The notes below the pieces were generated by a model. It saw only the letters and a list, made by a program, of their open reading frames with translations, did no database searches and had not been told where the DNA came from. Positions 48,482 to 58,755 of a stretch of 64,000 nucleotides of DNA are shown here, in pieces. A program made the translations under genes and the position numbers. The number at the start of each line of letters is the position of its first letter. The stretch's first letter is position 1. Source of the DNA: Phascolarctos cinereus (Eukaryota; Chordata; Mammalia; Diprotodontia; Phascolarctidae); NCBI RefSeq assembly GCF_002099425.1, contig NW_018344254.1:253001-317000 (forward strand). The letters are read 5' to 3'.

Positions 48482-49435
48482 TAGAGACAGGTTACTAGCA
48501 TGTTTATCTGACATCAGAAAATGGGCAAATAGCTTAGAGAACTAGATGAAGAGGTAATTGGGTTCTAGTTTCAATTTTGCTATATTCTTCTTACTTCCCA
48601 TGACTTTGGGCATGTCATTTCTTTCTTGGCCTTACTTTCCTCTTCTGAAAAAAAAAATGAAAGGGTTGGGCTGAGTCTCCTCCTAACTCTAAAGATTTGT
48701 TTCTAATAAAAGTAAAAAACAAACAAAAAAACCCTCCAGTTTTAGAACTGACAGGAGCTTGAACTGAGAGATTCTGTATATTATGGAATGATACTTTGTA
48801 TCTGAATGAACTTCTCTGAACTTCAGTTTTTTCCTTGGTAAAATGGTGATAATAGCAGCAGTAGTACAGCTCATTGGGTCAGTCAAAGGATAATGAATGA
48901 AAAAAGGCCCTTTGCAAACCTTCTGGTACTCTGTTAATGTCAGCTGATGAAATTATTGTAAAGTTTATATCGATAGAATTTTATCCTGCTGCTTAGTTGT
49001 GTTTTGAAGTAGGGGAGAGAGAGGAATTGGTATTTGGAATCAGAAACACCTGGGTTCAAATCTCCCATCTCAGTCACTGTCTGTTGGCCTCAGGACATTT
49101 TCTAGACTTGTAAATGGAATCCAACATGCATGTAGAAGTTCTTACACTACGGTTTCGCCTCCACTGACAAAATCACAGCTCTTTCACGTATCAGTGTGTT
49201 TAATCCCTGTCCCAGAGAGGCAGCGTCGTACAGTGAATAGAGGCCAACTTCAGTCAGGAAGACCTGGGCTCAAGGCTCGCCTCCAAGATACACAGTCTGT
49301 TGGACCATGGGCAAGATCATCTCATTAACTAGGTTTATAAGCTGTAGGAAAGTTGATGATCTCCTGGGAGAGGATTTTCTTCTCTGTGAAATCACAGGTC
49401 TAGACTTCTCTTCCTTTTTTAATTTGTTTGTTTTT

Positions 49436-49697
49436 GAGACTGGACCTCCCTAGCTCACCTGGGCTGGCCCAATCATGTTATTGATTGGCATGAAAACTTT
49501 GACCTACTCCATTTCTGACTTGGGCTGGTTTGCCCTTCCGTAGGCAGCCTAGTGACCCCTTTCCCTGGGGCTCACCATGTTGGTACCAGGACAGTGCAGA
49601 TACCCAATCAGTTTCAGTTATACTGAAGCTCAATTGATCCAGCATCCTCAGTCTTCCCTAGAGCAGGGATTAGAGGCCTGGGCCACCACACCAGCCC
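49436..49697 (-). pseudogene. 7SL RNA pseudogene, minus
   Basis: Minus-strand copy of SRP 7SL RNA, about 260 nt. Recognisable on the plus strand as GAGACTGGACCTCCCTAG, TTTGACCTACTCCATTTCTG, GACTTGGGCTGGTTTGCCC, TAGGCAGCCTAGTGACC, CTCACCATGTTGGTACC and GGCCTGGGCCACCACACCAG, in the order of the 7SL complement. A T-rich run at 49414-49435 corresponds to its 3' A-rich tail, so it was retroposed. It spans both Alu and S domains and is therefore not an Alu-like SINE. Heavily mutated and presumably inactive. Confidence 0.88.
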
Positions 49698-50139
49698 TGT
49701 CCCCATCTAAAAACTACCCAAATTTTTTTTTAATTAAAAAAAAAAAACTGCCTAAGGGCAATGACTTGCAACCTCTTCAATACTTCAAAGATGTGTGACA
49801 TTTTAAGCATGAGTATTTCATCTGCTGATGGGAATGGCAGCCCTTCCATACCTTGGTAGACTTAAGAGTTGCTTTAAGCAAAAATTCATGTTACTATGGC
49901 CAACCTAGTGATGAGTGCCTCTGAGCTTGGACCTGAACTTTGAGCATTTTCAGCTTTGTAGGCACCCTCAAAGCTTGGCTATGTTGCCCCAACCTCCAAG
50001 AACCCAGGGACTTCCTCCTTCCATGATGAGGTTTCAGGGGACTTTAGCAGAGTAATGATCTTGCAGAGAATAGGTGTTTAATAAGTGGGGTTTTTATGAA
50101 TGAATTCAATTTTTTTGTCTTAATTTTATTTTTTTCTGA

Positions 50140-50830
50140 AAGTACAAAACATAAGAATAGGTCTTTATAGTAGTCCTAGAATATCCAAATTTCAGGGTGA
50201 CTAGGAACCTCAAAGATCATCTAGTCCAATGAAGAACTGAATAAGAGGGGTTTTTTACATTCTTTTTTTTTTGTGAGGCAGTTGAGGTTAAGTGACTTGC
50301 CCAGGGTCACACAGCTAGTAAGTGGCAAGTGTTTGGTCTGATGCCGAATTTGAACTCAGGTCCTCCTGACTTCAGGGCCGTTGCTCTGTCCACGAAGCCA
50401 CCAAGCTGCCCCTTTCACAGCATTCTTATCTGTCATCGTCTCCCCTTTTCCTGAACACCTCACACAAAGGGCCATGGGGACCACCTCTCAGAAAAAGCCT
50501 CCTCCACTTTAGGATGGTTCTCATTATTGGGAAGATTTGCTTGACCTCCTGGTTAAATTTGCTTTTTTTACAACTCCCACCCATCAGTCTGAGTTCTGTC
50601 CTCTGGGCCGAGCAGAATGCATCCATTCTACCTCCCATGTGACAGTCCCGCAAATACCGAAAGACAGGGATAATGTCTCCCATGCTAAGTCTTCTCTATG
50701 CCAGACTAAACACTCCAGTTCCTTAAATGAATTTTCATATGCCATGCACTCCAGAACCTTTTCCATCCTGTTCTCTCCCTGCTTATCAATGTCCAACTTT
50801 CTTGCCCTTCAAACATTATTCTACAGCCAT
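50140..50830 (-). mobile_element. CR1/L3-like fragment interrupted by a SINE
   Basis: Wording resembling the CR1/L3 3' region: ACCTCAAAGATCATCTAGTC, then the SINE, then TCTGGGCCGAGCAGAATGCA, ATGTCTCCCATGCTAAGTCT, AAACACTCCAGTTCCTTAAA and TTATCAATGTCCAACTTTCT. Orientation and subfamily are tentative. Confidence 0.5.
50262..50414 (-). mobile_element. Short tRNA-derived SINE, minus
   Basis: Poly-T (tail) followed by GGTTAAGTGACTTGCCCAGG, GTCACACAGCTAGTAAGTGG, CAAGTGTTTGGTCTGATGCC, GGTCCTCCTGACTTCAGGGC and CACCAAGCTGCCCC. Confidence 0.92.
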
Positions 50831-51002
50831 TAAAAACAACCACAGTGAAATTGATGTCTGAATTCTAGCACTTTCTTTCCAGACCAGTGATAACAGCAGT
50901 AGTTGCACAACTCATAGGGTCAGTCAAATGATAATGAATGAAAAAAGAACAGTGGTAACATTTCTGAGCACTTTTCAATTTTATGAAGAACTTTCCTCAT
51001 GA

Positions 51003-52345
51003 TAAATCAATCAGCAAGCATTCCTTAAATACTTTCTGTGTGTCAGCTACTCTCATAAAGGCTGGAAATACTGAGGAAGGCAAAAATAAGGTTGCTGCTC
51101 TCAGGGAGCTCAGGGCAATAGATGGGGGAGGGACAACACACAAACAGTGAGGGACAAACAAGTTATAAACAAGGGGAGTGGGAGATAATCACAGAGGGAA
51201 GGCACTAGCATTAAGAGTGATTGGGAATGGCTTCTTGTAGGAGTTGGGATTTCAGCTGGGACACAAAGGAAGACAGGGAAGCCAGGAGGCAGAGATGCTG
51301 AAGGAGAAAACAACAGGCATGGGAGACAGCCAGGGAAAATACAGAATAAGGAGATGGAGTGTCTTGTTCAGGGAAGACAGTGTCTCTGGATCTGTAAAGC
51401 AAGGGATAAAAAGATAGGTAGAAAGGTAAGAAGGAAATAGGTTGTGAAGGGCTTTAAAAGCCCAAGAGAGGATTTATATTTGAGCCTGGAGGTAATAGGG
51501 AGCCACTGCAATTTACTGAGTAGGGGAGTGACATGGACAGCCCTGTTCTATAGGAAGATCACTTTGGCATGTAGGTGGAGGGTAGCCCAGAATAGGGAGA
51601 GACCTAAGGCATGAAATATAACCAAAAGCCTGCACCAAGGTGGTGATTGTGTGAGTGAAGAGGATAGAGATGAGAGGTGTTGTAAAGACAGATGCAACAA
51701 GATTTAGCAATAAATCAGATATGTAGCATGGATGTGAGAGAGGAGTCAAGGATGTCCCCCAGGTTGAAAGCTTGGATGAGTAGGAGGGTGGTGGTGCCTT
51801 GAACAGTAATAGGGATGTTAAGAAGAGGGAAAGCTTTGGAGGGAAAATTGAGTCCAGTTTTTAATATTTTGAGTTTAGATGTCTATGGTATATACAGCTC
51901 ACAATGTCAAGAGGTAATTGGTGATAGCCATGAGCTCAGGAGAGAGATTACAGCTGGATATGTAGATCTAGGAATCAATCTGTACAGGGATGAGAGCTGA
52001 ACCCATGGGAGGTGCTGAAATCTTCAAGGGGAAAAGTATGAAAGGAAAAGAGGGCCCAGGACAGAGCCTTGGGGGTATCCATATTTAGTGGCATGACCTG
52101 ACTAAAAATCTAGCAAAGGAGACTGAGAAGATGCAGTCAGATGGTTAGGAGAAGAATCAGAAGAGAGAGGTGTCATGAAAAACCTAGAAAGGAGAAATGT
52201 CCTAGAAAGGAGACAGTGATTAACAGTGTCAAAGGCTGCCAAGAGGTCCAGGAGAAGGAGGATGGAGAAAAGGTCATTGAATCTGGCAACAAAGAGATCA
52301 CTTAGGACTTCAGAGAAAGCAGTTTGCATCAAATGATGTTAGAGG
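51003..52345 (-). mobile_element. L2 LINE with reverse transcriptase remnant, minus
   Basis: The longest LINE piece here, about 1.34 kb, running from the reversed 3' terminus (51003) through the 3' region (GGGAGCCACTGCAATTTACT, GACATGGACAGCCCTG) into coding sequence. On the minus strand it encodes LFSILLLLDLLAAFDTVNHC, which matches the L2/CR1 reverse transcriptase palm motif LDLSAAFDTVDH, including the catalytic Asp. Further along, a decayed YADD region lies near SSLYRLIPRSTYPA. Stops and frame changes make it non-autonomous. Confidence 0.88.
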
Positions 52346-52768
52346 CTTTAGTATCAAGGGAGAGGAAAGTAGAGGCACCATGTAGGGCTTTCTCAGGGAG
52401 TTTAGCTGAGAAGGGAAGGAGAAATATACAGTAATAGTGGGGTCAATGAGATTAAAGGATAGAGAAACACAGGAGTGTTTTAGGCAGCAGGGAAGGCAAT
52501 AGTAGAGAGAGAGAGAGATGGAAGGTTGCAGAAAGAGTGGGATTCATAGTGGGAGCAATCTCCTGGAGAAGATGCAAAGCATGGAAATGAGGTAATAGAT
52601 TTTTTTACTTGAATGAGAATATTGGTGAAGAGGCTCATCTGTTGTGGAGTCATTGAAAATCTCTTCAACTCTCCTAGCTGATAGGAGATACTGTTCTAAT
52701 CTTGTTCTATAATATTTTGAATTTCTTCTGCTAGGTCTATATTTTTATTTATTGAGGGTGGGGGTGGG

Positions 52769-52965
52769 AAATAGTAGCAGCAGCAATAGCAGTAGTAGTA
52801 GTAGCAGTAGCAGTAGTAGCAATAGCAGTAGTAGTAGTAGTAGCAATAGTAGTAGTAGCTGTAGTAGCAGCAGTAGCAGCAGCAGCAGCAGCAGTAGTAG
52901 TAGGAGTAGTAGGAGTAGTAGGAGTAGTAGTAGTAGTAGTAGTGGTTGTGGTAGTAGTAGTAGTG
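52769..52965. repeat. AGT/AGC/AGG trinucleotide array
   Basis: About 200 bp of imperfect AGY/AGG triplets, with a pure run of CAG units near 52873-52893. Overlapping frames read poly-Ser, poly-Leu or poly-Tyr/Cys and are artefacts. Confidence 0.95.
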
Positions 52966-53464
52966 GTGGGGCTTGCATTCTCCTAGGGGCAACCACCCCT
53001 GGTGGTGAGTGGGAGCCAGGGAAGGATGTTTGGGATGGGGGAGTCACAGACATAGTGAGTACAACCACAGGTTAGTCAGTTACCACGCCGCGCAATGGTG
53101 GAGTTGATCTGATTTGTGTTCCAAGAGGGGGTGGTGGGGAAGAGAATGACATGGTGAACAGAGAGCAGGCACTGAGTAAGGAAGCCCGCGGTTCAGGTTC
53201 TGCCTGACACATCAGCTGGGTGATCCTGGCAAAGTCGCTTAACCTCTGCCCCAGGCAGCCCTCTAAGCTCAGAAAAGTTGCTGATGGGCCTGAGAAGAGG
53301 GAATTTTTCCTACTTTAATGAAATTGTAGGTCTGAACAAAAAGTAAATGCCTGGCATATGTTCTTTATGGACCATGTGTGTGATTTCCTCACTGTGGTGA
53401 GCGTAGGTTCAGGCAGTACAATAGCGGCACTCTTGGTCCACTATGACAAGCTACCCCTTATAAT

Positions 53465-53590
53465 ATAGTCAATCAATCAATAAACATTTATTAAGCACCT
53501 ACTATATGCCAGGCACTATGCTGAGCTCTGGGGATACAAAAAGCTAAGAAAGACAGTCCTTGCCCTCAGGGAGCTCACAGTCTAATGGGT
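53465..53590 (-). mobile_element. L2 3' terminus, minus, well preserved
   Basis: TCAATCAATAAACATTTATT, AAGCACCTACTATATGCCAG, GGGGATACAAAAAGC and GGGAGCTCACAGTCTAATGG. Very close to the canonical word order. Confidence 0.85.
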
Positions 53591-54449
53591 TACAGGGTTA
53601 GGATTCCAACCTGCTTTTGCACACTTACATTTGATGCTCACATACTCCCTACAGGGTCAGTAAGGGGATATTACCTCTATTTTAGCAAAGGAGGAAACTG
53701 AGCTTCAAGGATGCCAAATGACTTGCCTGACACCTGCCTAGCCAGCAAGGGAGGAGCAGGACTTAGATTTGCATCTTTGGCGACCAAGCTAAGGGCCCTT
53801 TGCCCGTGGGGCCCAAAGAGCTAGAGCCCTGACAGGCCAGAGACCGGATGGCCAGCCCAGCACAGCAAGGCGCTGGGCAGTCTGAGATGCGGTGTCTCTC
53901 TCTCCCATGGTCCAATCTGACCCTTGTCTCTAGTCCTCCCTCCCTCACACTGCAATGTTCTTCCAAGTCACGAAGCAAAAACCACACGCATTCAAATGAG
54001 CACGAGGGAGTTAGAATTTCTGCCCCCTCACACAGCCACGTGAAAAATGATTGAGCTAAAGAAAGAATAAGCACGCAGAACTGAAGCCGCCCATGGGTAT
54101 CAAGCAAATCCATTCAGATAATTGTGAAGGGAAGGAAAGGTTTTAAAATATTTCTTTCATTAAGTTTCTTTTATTCTACATTATTTATTCTATAGGATCT
54201 AAGAACCAGAGGATGTTTCCTGTTTAACTCTTTTTTTTTCTTAAAAAGAATTAACTTTTTTGCCCAAAGTAGAATTTGTTTTCTGGGATTTTTTGTTTTT
54301 GTTTTGTTTGTTGGTTTGGTTTTTCTGTAAAGGATTTTGTGTTTGACTTTCTCTCAAACAAAGTCCGGGTTTGTTTGTTTGCTCTTTCTGCCCTGTTCAG
54401 CTGTACTGGACACTTCTGCTGGTTTTGGGGTGTCTATTGGTAACAGCTA

Positions 54450-54680
54450 GCTAGTATTCACAAAGCGCCTACTATACACTAGGCACTTTACGAACATTAT
54501 CTCATTTGATCCTCACAGCAACCTTTAGAGGTAGGTGCTGTTAACAGCTGAGGAAACTGAGGCAAACAGCAGTGAAGTGACTTGCCCAGGGTCACACAGC
54601 CTGTATCTGAGGTCACATTTGAACTCCGGTCTTTCTAACAGAAGGGTTGGTGCTCTGCACACTTTGGCACCCCCTAGCGG
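54450..54680 (-). mobile_element. MIR (CORE-SINE), minus
   Basis: CAAAGCGCCTACTATACACT, TATCTCATTTGATCCTCACA, CTGAGGAAACTGAGGCAAAC, TGACTTGCCCAGGGTCACAC. Nearly full length. Confidence 0.8.
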
Positions 54681-55481
54681 ACAAAAGAATATATTCCACA
54701 TTGGTTTAAAGGGGAGGGACTTTATTGAGTTTTCTACACATAACTTTGTCCTCCGGGGGGGGGGAGGGTTCCATCCTTCTTGGCGCTCCTTCTGCCGCAG
54801 CATGGCTGCAAGGCCTCTGTGGTCAGTGGACTGATCCTAGATCTGGACCCCAAGAAGGTCCCAAGGGTTATCTGGTCCAAACTTCTTATTTTACAGATAA
54901 GGAAACTGAGGCCCAGAGAGGTGAACTATCCCACAGCATCACAGATCTGGTGCTGCCAGAAGCATAAAATGTCATTTAGTCCAACAACCCCCCCCATTTT
55001 ACAGAGAAGGAAACTGAGTCCCACAGACACAGTGTGGCATATCATTTGCTGACCAACCTTTCAGTGATGAGCCTCTTAGCTAGGCTGGCTTTTAAAATGA
55101 CCCTGAACAAGTCACTTAACCTCTCTTTGCCTCAGTTTCCTCATCTGTCAAATGGGAATCATAATAATACCTATCTGCCAGAGTCGTGAGGATCAAATGA
55201 AATAATACTTATACAGTGTTTTAGCACAGTGCCTGGCACACAGGGTCAGAATTAGGGTTGGAAGTGGAATTAGTTATAATCATTATTATGACCCATTTGG
55301 GAGAACCTGTGAGGATCCCCCTAATCTAGGAGGGCTTCTAGAGCTTCTGCTCCTCAGCCAGAGCCTACAGGAACACCAAGAAGCATCCCAGGAGCCCCTG
55401 AGGACAGGAACCAGATGGTAGTTAATAAAAACATCCACCCACTGCTTACACGAATCTTTCTTTCGGCAATTTGTCTCCTAG

Positions 55482-55563
55482 ACTCTTCTTCAGAAGCAAG
55501 GAACCCAACCGAGAAAAGCACAAGACAGAAAAAGAAGCCAAACTACTTAGAGGAAGATTTGAG
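55482..55563 (+). CDS. FYB2: FYB2 exon 11 of window: basic lead-in to hSH3
   Basis: Acceptor TTGTCTCCTAG, donor TTTGAG|GTATGT; 82 nt. In the family frame (phase 2 in, phase 0 out) it reads R-LFFRSKEPNREKHKTEKE, then AKLLRGRFE, matching human NFFKTKKQNLEKNRMKREEKL, then FRERFK, and ADAP EKEEKDFRKKFK. The phase actually delivered by exon 10 is 1, in which the exon is also open but reads unrelated D-SSSEARNPTEKSTRQKKK. The exon itself shows no break; the problem lies upstream. Confidence 0.87.
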
Positions 55564-56289
55564 GTATGTTGACTCTTTATGGCAAATGACGCCCCAACAT
55601 GCAAAGGATCTGTGAGTGAGGACCTTGCAGCCCCCATAAGAGATGACTCCAGAGGGAAGTGCTAGGGAGTTCCTTGACAGAGGTCTCAACTTGCCAAGAA
55701 TCCTTGCCTGCCTGTGTCAAGGGTGGTATTTGAACCTGGACCTTCTGGACTCCAAGGCAGCATTGTGTTACATTGCCTCTATATAGGCGAAGTTAGCATT
55801 ATTAAAGATACTACTGAATAACTGGCATATCAGCCATTAGATAGAAATATGTCTGTACCCTGGCACTTAACTAATACACCATGACCATGACTTTCCACCA
55901 CTCACGGTGTTATACCAGGGAACCACCATCCCTTGTCCCAGATCACTTCTGCCATGTAGGACAGGGTAGAGGAGCTGTTGGGAAGGGGGGGAGTGGCATG
56001 GCCCACAGCCATGCTAAATGGACATACCCAGAAATCTTGTGAGAAGTGCTTATTGGACAAGATTATCATGCATTAGCAAGGGTCAAGGTACTCTACTGAC
56101 TTACCAAAAACCATTAATTGCCTGAAGTCCAGGGCTTGGGGCAAGATGGGGGGAGAAGGATGAAGGAACAGAGATGGGTTGTTGATTGCCCAAGAACCTT
56201 AAAATTAAAAGCATCCTGAGAAGACATCTAGTCTAACTCCTGAAGAGAAGTCCTGTCTGCTACATCCCCAAACTGGTCTTTGTTCAAAG

Positions 56290-56860
56290 ATCTCCTGATC
56301 TCTTAGTTCAGGCCCTCCTCACCTCTTACGAGGACACCTTCTAACTGGTCTCCTGCCTCAAGTCTCTGCCCACCCCAAACTGTTCTTCACTTGGCTTTCC
56401 AAGGTGATTTTTCTAAAGTGTAGGAAGGTATAGGAAACTCCATGGCCTCCCTATTGCCTCCATGTTTAAATATAATATCCCTTGTTTGGCATTTAAAGCT
56501 TTTCATAACCTGGCCCCTAGCTGTGTTGCAGCCTCTCATGCCTTAGCCCACTCTATGGTCCAGCTACAGTGGATTCCATCTCCCATCTCCTGCTTTTCTA
56601 CTAGTTTCCATCATGGCCACTGGGGTCGGCCCCATCACTTGTGGCTTCCTTCAAGACTCCACTCAAAGCCCAGCTTTGGCAGGAGGCCTGTTATAGCCCC
56701 ACCTCCCTAGGCATTAATGCCTTCCCCTTTCAGATCACCTTTCTCCTACTCTACTTATACCTTATATATAACTATTGACATGTTGTTTCCTTCTTAGAAT
56801 GCATACTCCTTGAGGGCAGGAATTGTTCTTGGCTTTCTTTGTAACTACACAGTAATCACT
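56290..56860 (+). mobile_element. L2 LINE 3' portion, plus
   Basis: TCCTGCCTCAAGTCTCTGCC, CCTTGTTTGGCATTTAAAGC, CTTTTCATAACCTGGCCCCT and CATACTCCTTGAGGGCAGGA, the standard order for the L2 3' half. Decayed. Confidence 0.75.
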
Positions 56861-56985
56861 TAATAGTTCCCTATTGGCTGACTGACTCCTGAGCCCATTC
56901 CATTTACGGATAATTCTAATAGAAAGTTTTTCATGAAACGAAGCCCCTGTTTTGCCTCTGTTCATCTTCCACCACCTTATTCTAC

Positions 56986-57135
56986 CTTTTTTTTTTTTAG
57001 GCAATTGGGGTTAAGTAACTTGCCCAGGGTCACACAGCTAGTAAGTGACAAGTGTTTGGTCTGAGGCTAGATTTGAACTCAGGTGTTCCTGACTTCAGGG
57101 CCGGTGCTCTATCCACTGCACCATCTAGCTGCCCC
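56986..57135 (-). mobile_element. Short SINE with perfect 17-bp target-site duplication
   Basis: Poly-T, then GGCAATTGGGGTTAAGTAAC, GTCACACAGCTAGTAAGTGA, TGTTTGGTCTGAGGCTAGAT, CTATCCACTGCACCATCTAG, CTGCCC. Flanked by identical 17-bp direct repeats CCACCACCTTATTCTAC at 56969-56985 and 57136-57152. The undamaged duplication suggests one of the younger insertions in the window. Confidence 0.95.
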
Positions 57136-58012
57136 CCACCACCTTATTCTACAGTCCCCTGGGGCCAGCTATAACAAGTCTAATTGCTTTTCCTAAAAAC
57201 AATTTTTCAAATTCTTGAAGGCAGCTATAAATCCCTTTTTGGGGGAGGGTATTTTGGAGATGGAAAGAGAAGAGGAAGATTAGATCTGTAATTACTTGAG
57301 TCTAAGGCTAGATAGATATCTATCAACTATGCAGCCTTGCTGTTTCTCCGCAACCCTAACCCTTTGGAAGCGCTTAATGTTTGTTGGGTTTCCAAATTGG
57401 AAATCCCTCTGGCCTCCCTGTGGGCAGCTTTATCAACCTCTTACTTTGAAGAAGGCAGAAGTGATTAAGCTCTCTCTAGTCATTCAAACTATCCCACATA
57501 CATATTCATGTGTCTTTCCCCAGCAAGTGTCTCTTCAATATGTATAAGAATCCACTGGATCTTCTCATTTTGGAAAGGCTGGTTTGATCCCTCCATCGAA
57601 AAAGCAATGCCATTTTCAGAAAGATTCTCCAAAAAAAGAAAGTGAAACCCTTTGTAGATGAAAATCAATTTTATACTCAGCAGAAGAGTTCCCAATTGGT
57701 GGAACTGCAACTCCCTACAAACATGGCAGATACGTGGGCGTTTTTTCTAGTTCACTGGTGTACATAGCTTATGATTACATATTCTTAGCTGGTTATTTAG
57801 ATACTCTTATAAAACAGCTCAGACACCTCTGGACCTCAAATCCAAGAAAGACAGGAAAGAGGACCAAGACAAGAGTGTTCCTGAAAACTCCTTGGGACCG
57901 CAACAAAAAATGTGTGGCATCTGAGCAGCCACTAAATGCATCCACAAATGTCACAGGGGAAGACCCTGAAGGCTGGTTGGGCAGCATGATTTCCTGAAGA
58001 ACTGTTACTCAA

Positions 58013-58508
58013 GACAGGTATGGTGGCGCATGCCTGTAATTCCTGCCATTGATAAGGCTGCGGCTGGCGAAACTCTTGAGTTCAGGAGTTCTGAACTGCA
58101 GTAGGGAGGAATATGTTTGAGGCACTGTGCTATGCACTTTGCAAACATCTCATTTGACCTTTACAACAACCCTGACAAATAGAGATGTTATAATCCTCAT
58201 TTTATAGATGAGGAGACTAAGGCAGACAGAAGTAAAGTGACTTGCCCAGGGTCACACAGTAAGTGTCTGAGGCTGAATTTGAACTCAAGTGTTCCTGACT
58301 CCAGGCCACGTAGGTACAGGAGGGTTAAAGACCATCAGTATCCATATCAAGTTCAGCACCAATATGATGAGGTGTGAGGGAAATAGGTTGTTTAAGGAGG
58401 GACAAACCCACCCAGGTATGAAATAGAGCCCTGCTCCAATGCTAATCAGGAGTGAGATCTGTCAGTGAGTGGCCACCAAACTTCCTGATTGAAAGAGCTA
58501 GGGAGACA
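58013..58508 (+). pseudogene. 7SL RNA pseudogene split by a MIR, plus
   Basis: 5' part: GGTATGGTGGCGCATGCCTG, TAATTCCTGCC, GCTGCGGCTGGCG, CTTGAGTTCAGGAGTTCTG (58018-58104), matching the 7SL Alu domain. After a minus MIR (about 58110-58320) the S domain resumes: AAGTTCAGCACCAATATGAT, TTTAAGGAGGGACAAACC, CACCCAGGTATGAAATAGAG, GCTAATCAGGAGTGAGATCT and AGTGGCCACC. Both 7SL domains are present in order, so a near full-length retroposed copy was later interrupted. Confidence 0.88.
58110..58320 (-). mobile_element. MIR inserted in the 7SL pseudogene, minus
   Basis: TGAGGCACTGTGCTATGCAC, ATCTCATTTGACCTTTACAA, CATTTTATAGATGAGGAGAC, TGACTTGCCCAGGGTCACAC and TTGAACTCAAGTGTTCCTGA. Its borders are approximate. 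Confidence 0.75.
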
Positions 58509-58529
58509 AGATAAGACAAGATGTAGTGA

Positions 58530-58755
58530 CCTGGAGTCAGAAAGACCTGAGTTCAAATCCAGCCTCAGGCATTTACTAGCTATGTGACACTTGGCAAGTC
58601 ACTTAACCTCCATTATGTCTGCCTCCATTTTCTCATCTGCAAGATGGGGATAACAGCAGCACCTGCCTCCCAGGGGGGGTTGTGAGGATCCAATGAGATA
58701 ATATTTGTAAAGCACTTTGCAAATCTTAAAGCACTATATGAATACTAGCTATTAT
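58530..58755 (+). mobile_element. MIR, nearly full length, plus
   Basis: CTGGAGTCAGAAAGACCTGA, GCTATGTGACACTTGGCAAG, TTTTCTCATCTGCAAGATGG, AGCACTTTGCAAATCTTAAA, GCACTATATGAATACTAGCT. Confidence 0.85.

Larger units (their letters stand above)
42418..55481. other. FYB2: Intron 10 (13 kb): L2s, 7SL pseudogene, duplications
   Basis: Main contents: a 99-bp duplicated segment (42909-43007, 45037-45135), MIRs (43575-43770), L2 minus (44035-44740 and 44750-45330), a CR1/L3-like piece (46620-46870), SINEs (47191-47440, 48241-48481, 50262-50414) and a 7SL pseudogene (49436-49697). Also CR1/L3-like (50430-50830), L2 with reverse transcriptase remnant (51003-52345), a trinucleotide array (52769-52965), an L2 3' end (53465-53590) and MIRs (54450-54680, 54870-55040, 55085-55250). 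About 45340-46100, 47450-48190 and 53600-54430 hold nothing that I can name. Confidence 0.5.

Noticed and set aside
52696-53075. Poly-Leu, poly-Ser and Tyr/Cys-rich open frames
   Set aside because: Products of the AGT/AGC trinucleotide array.
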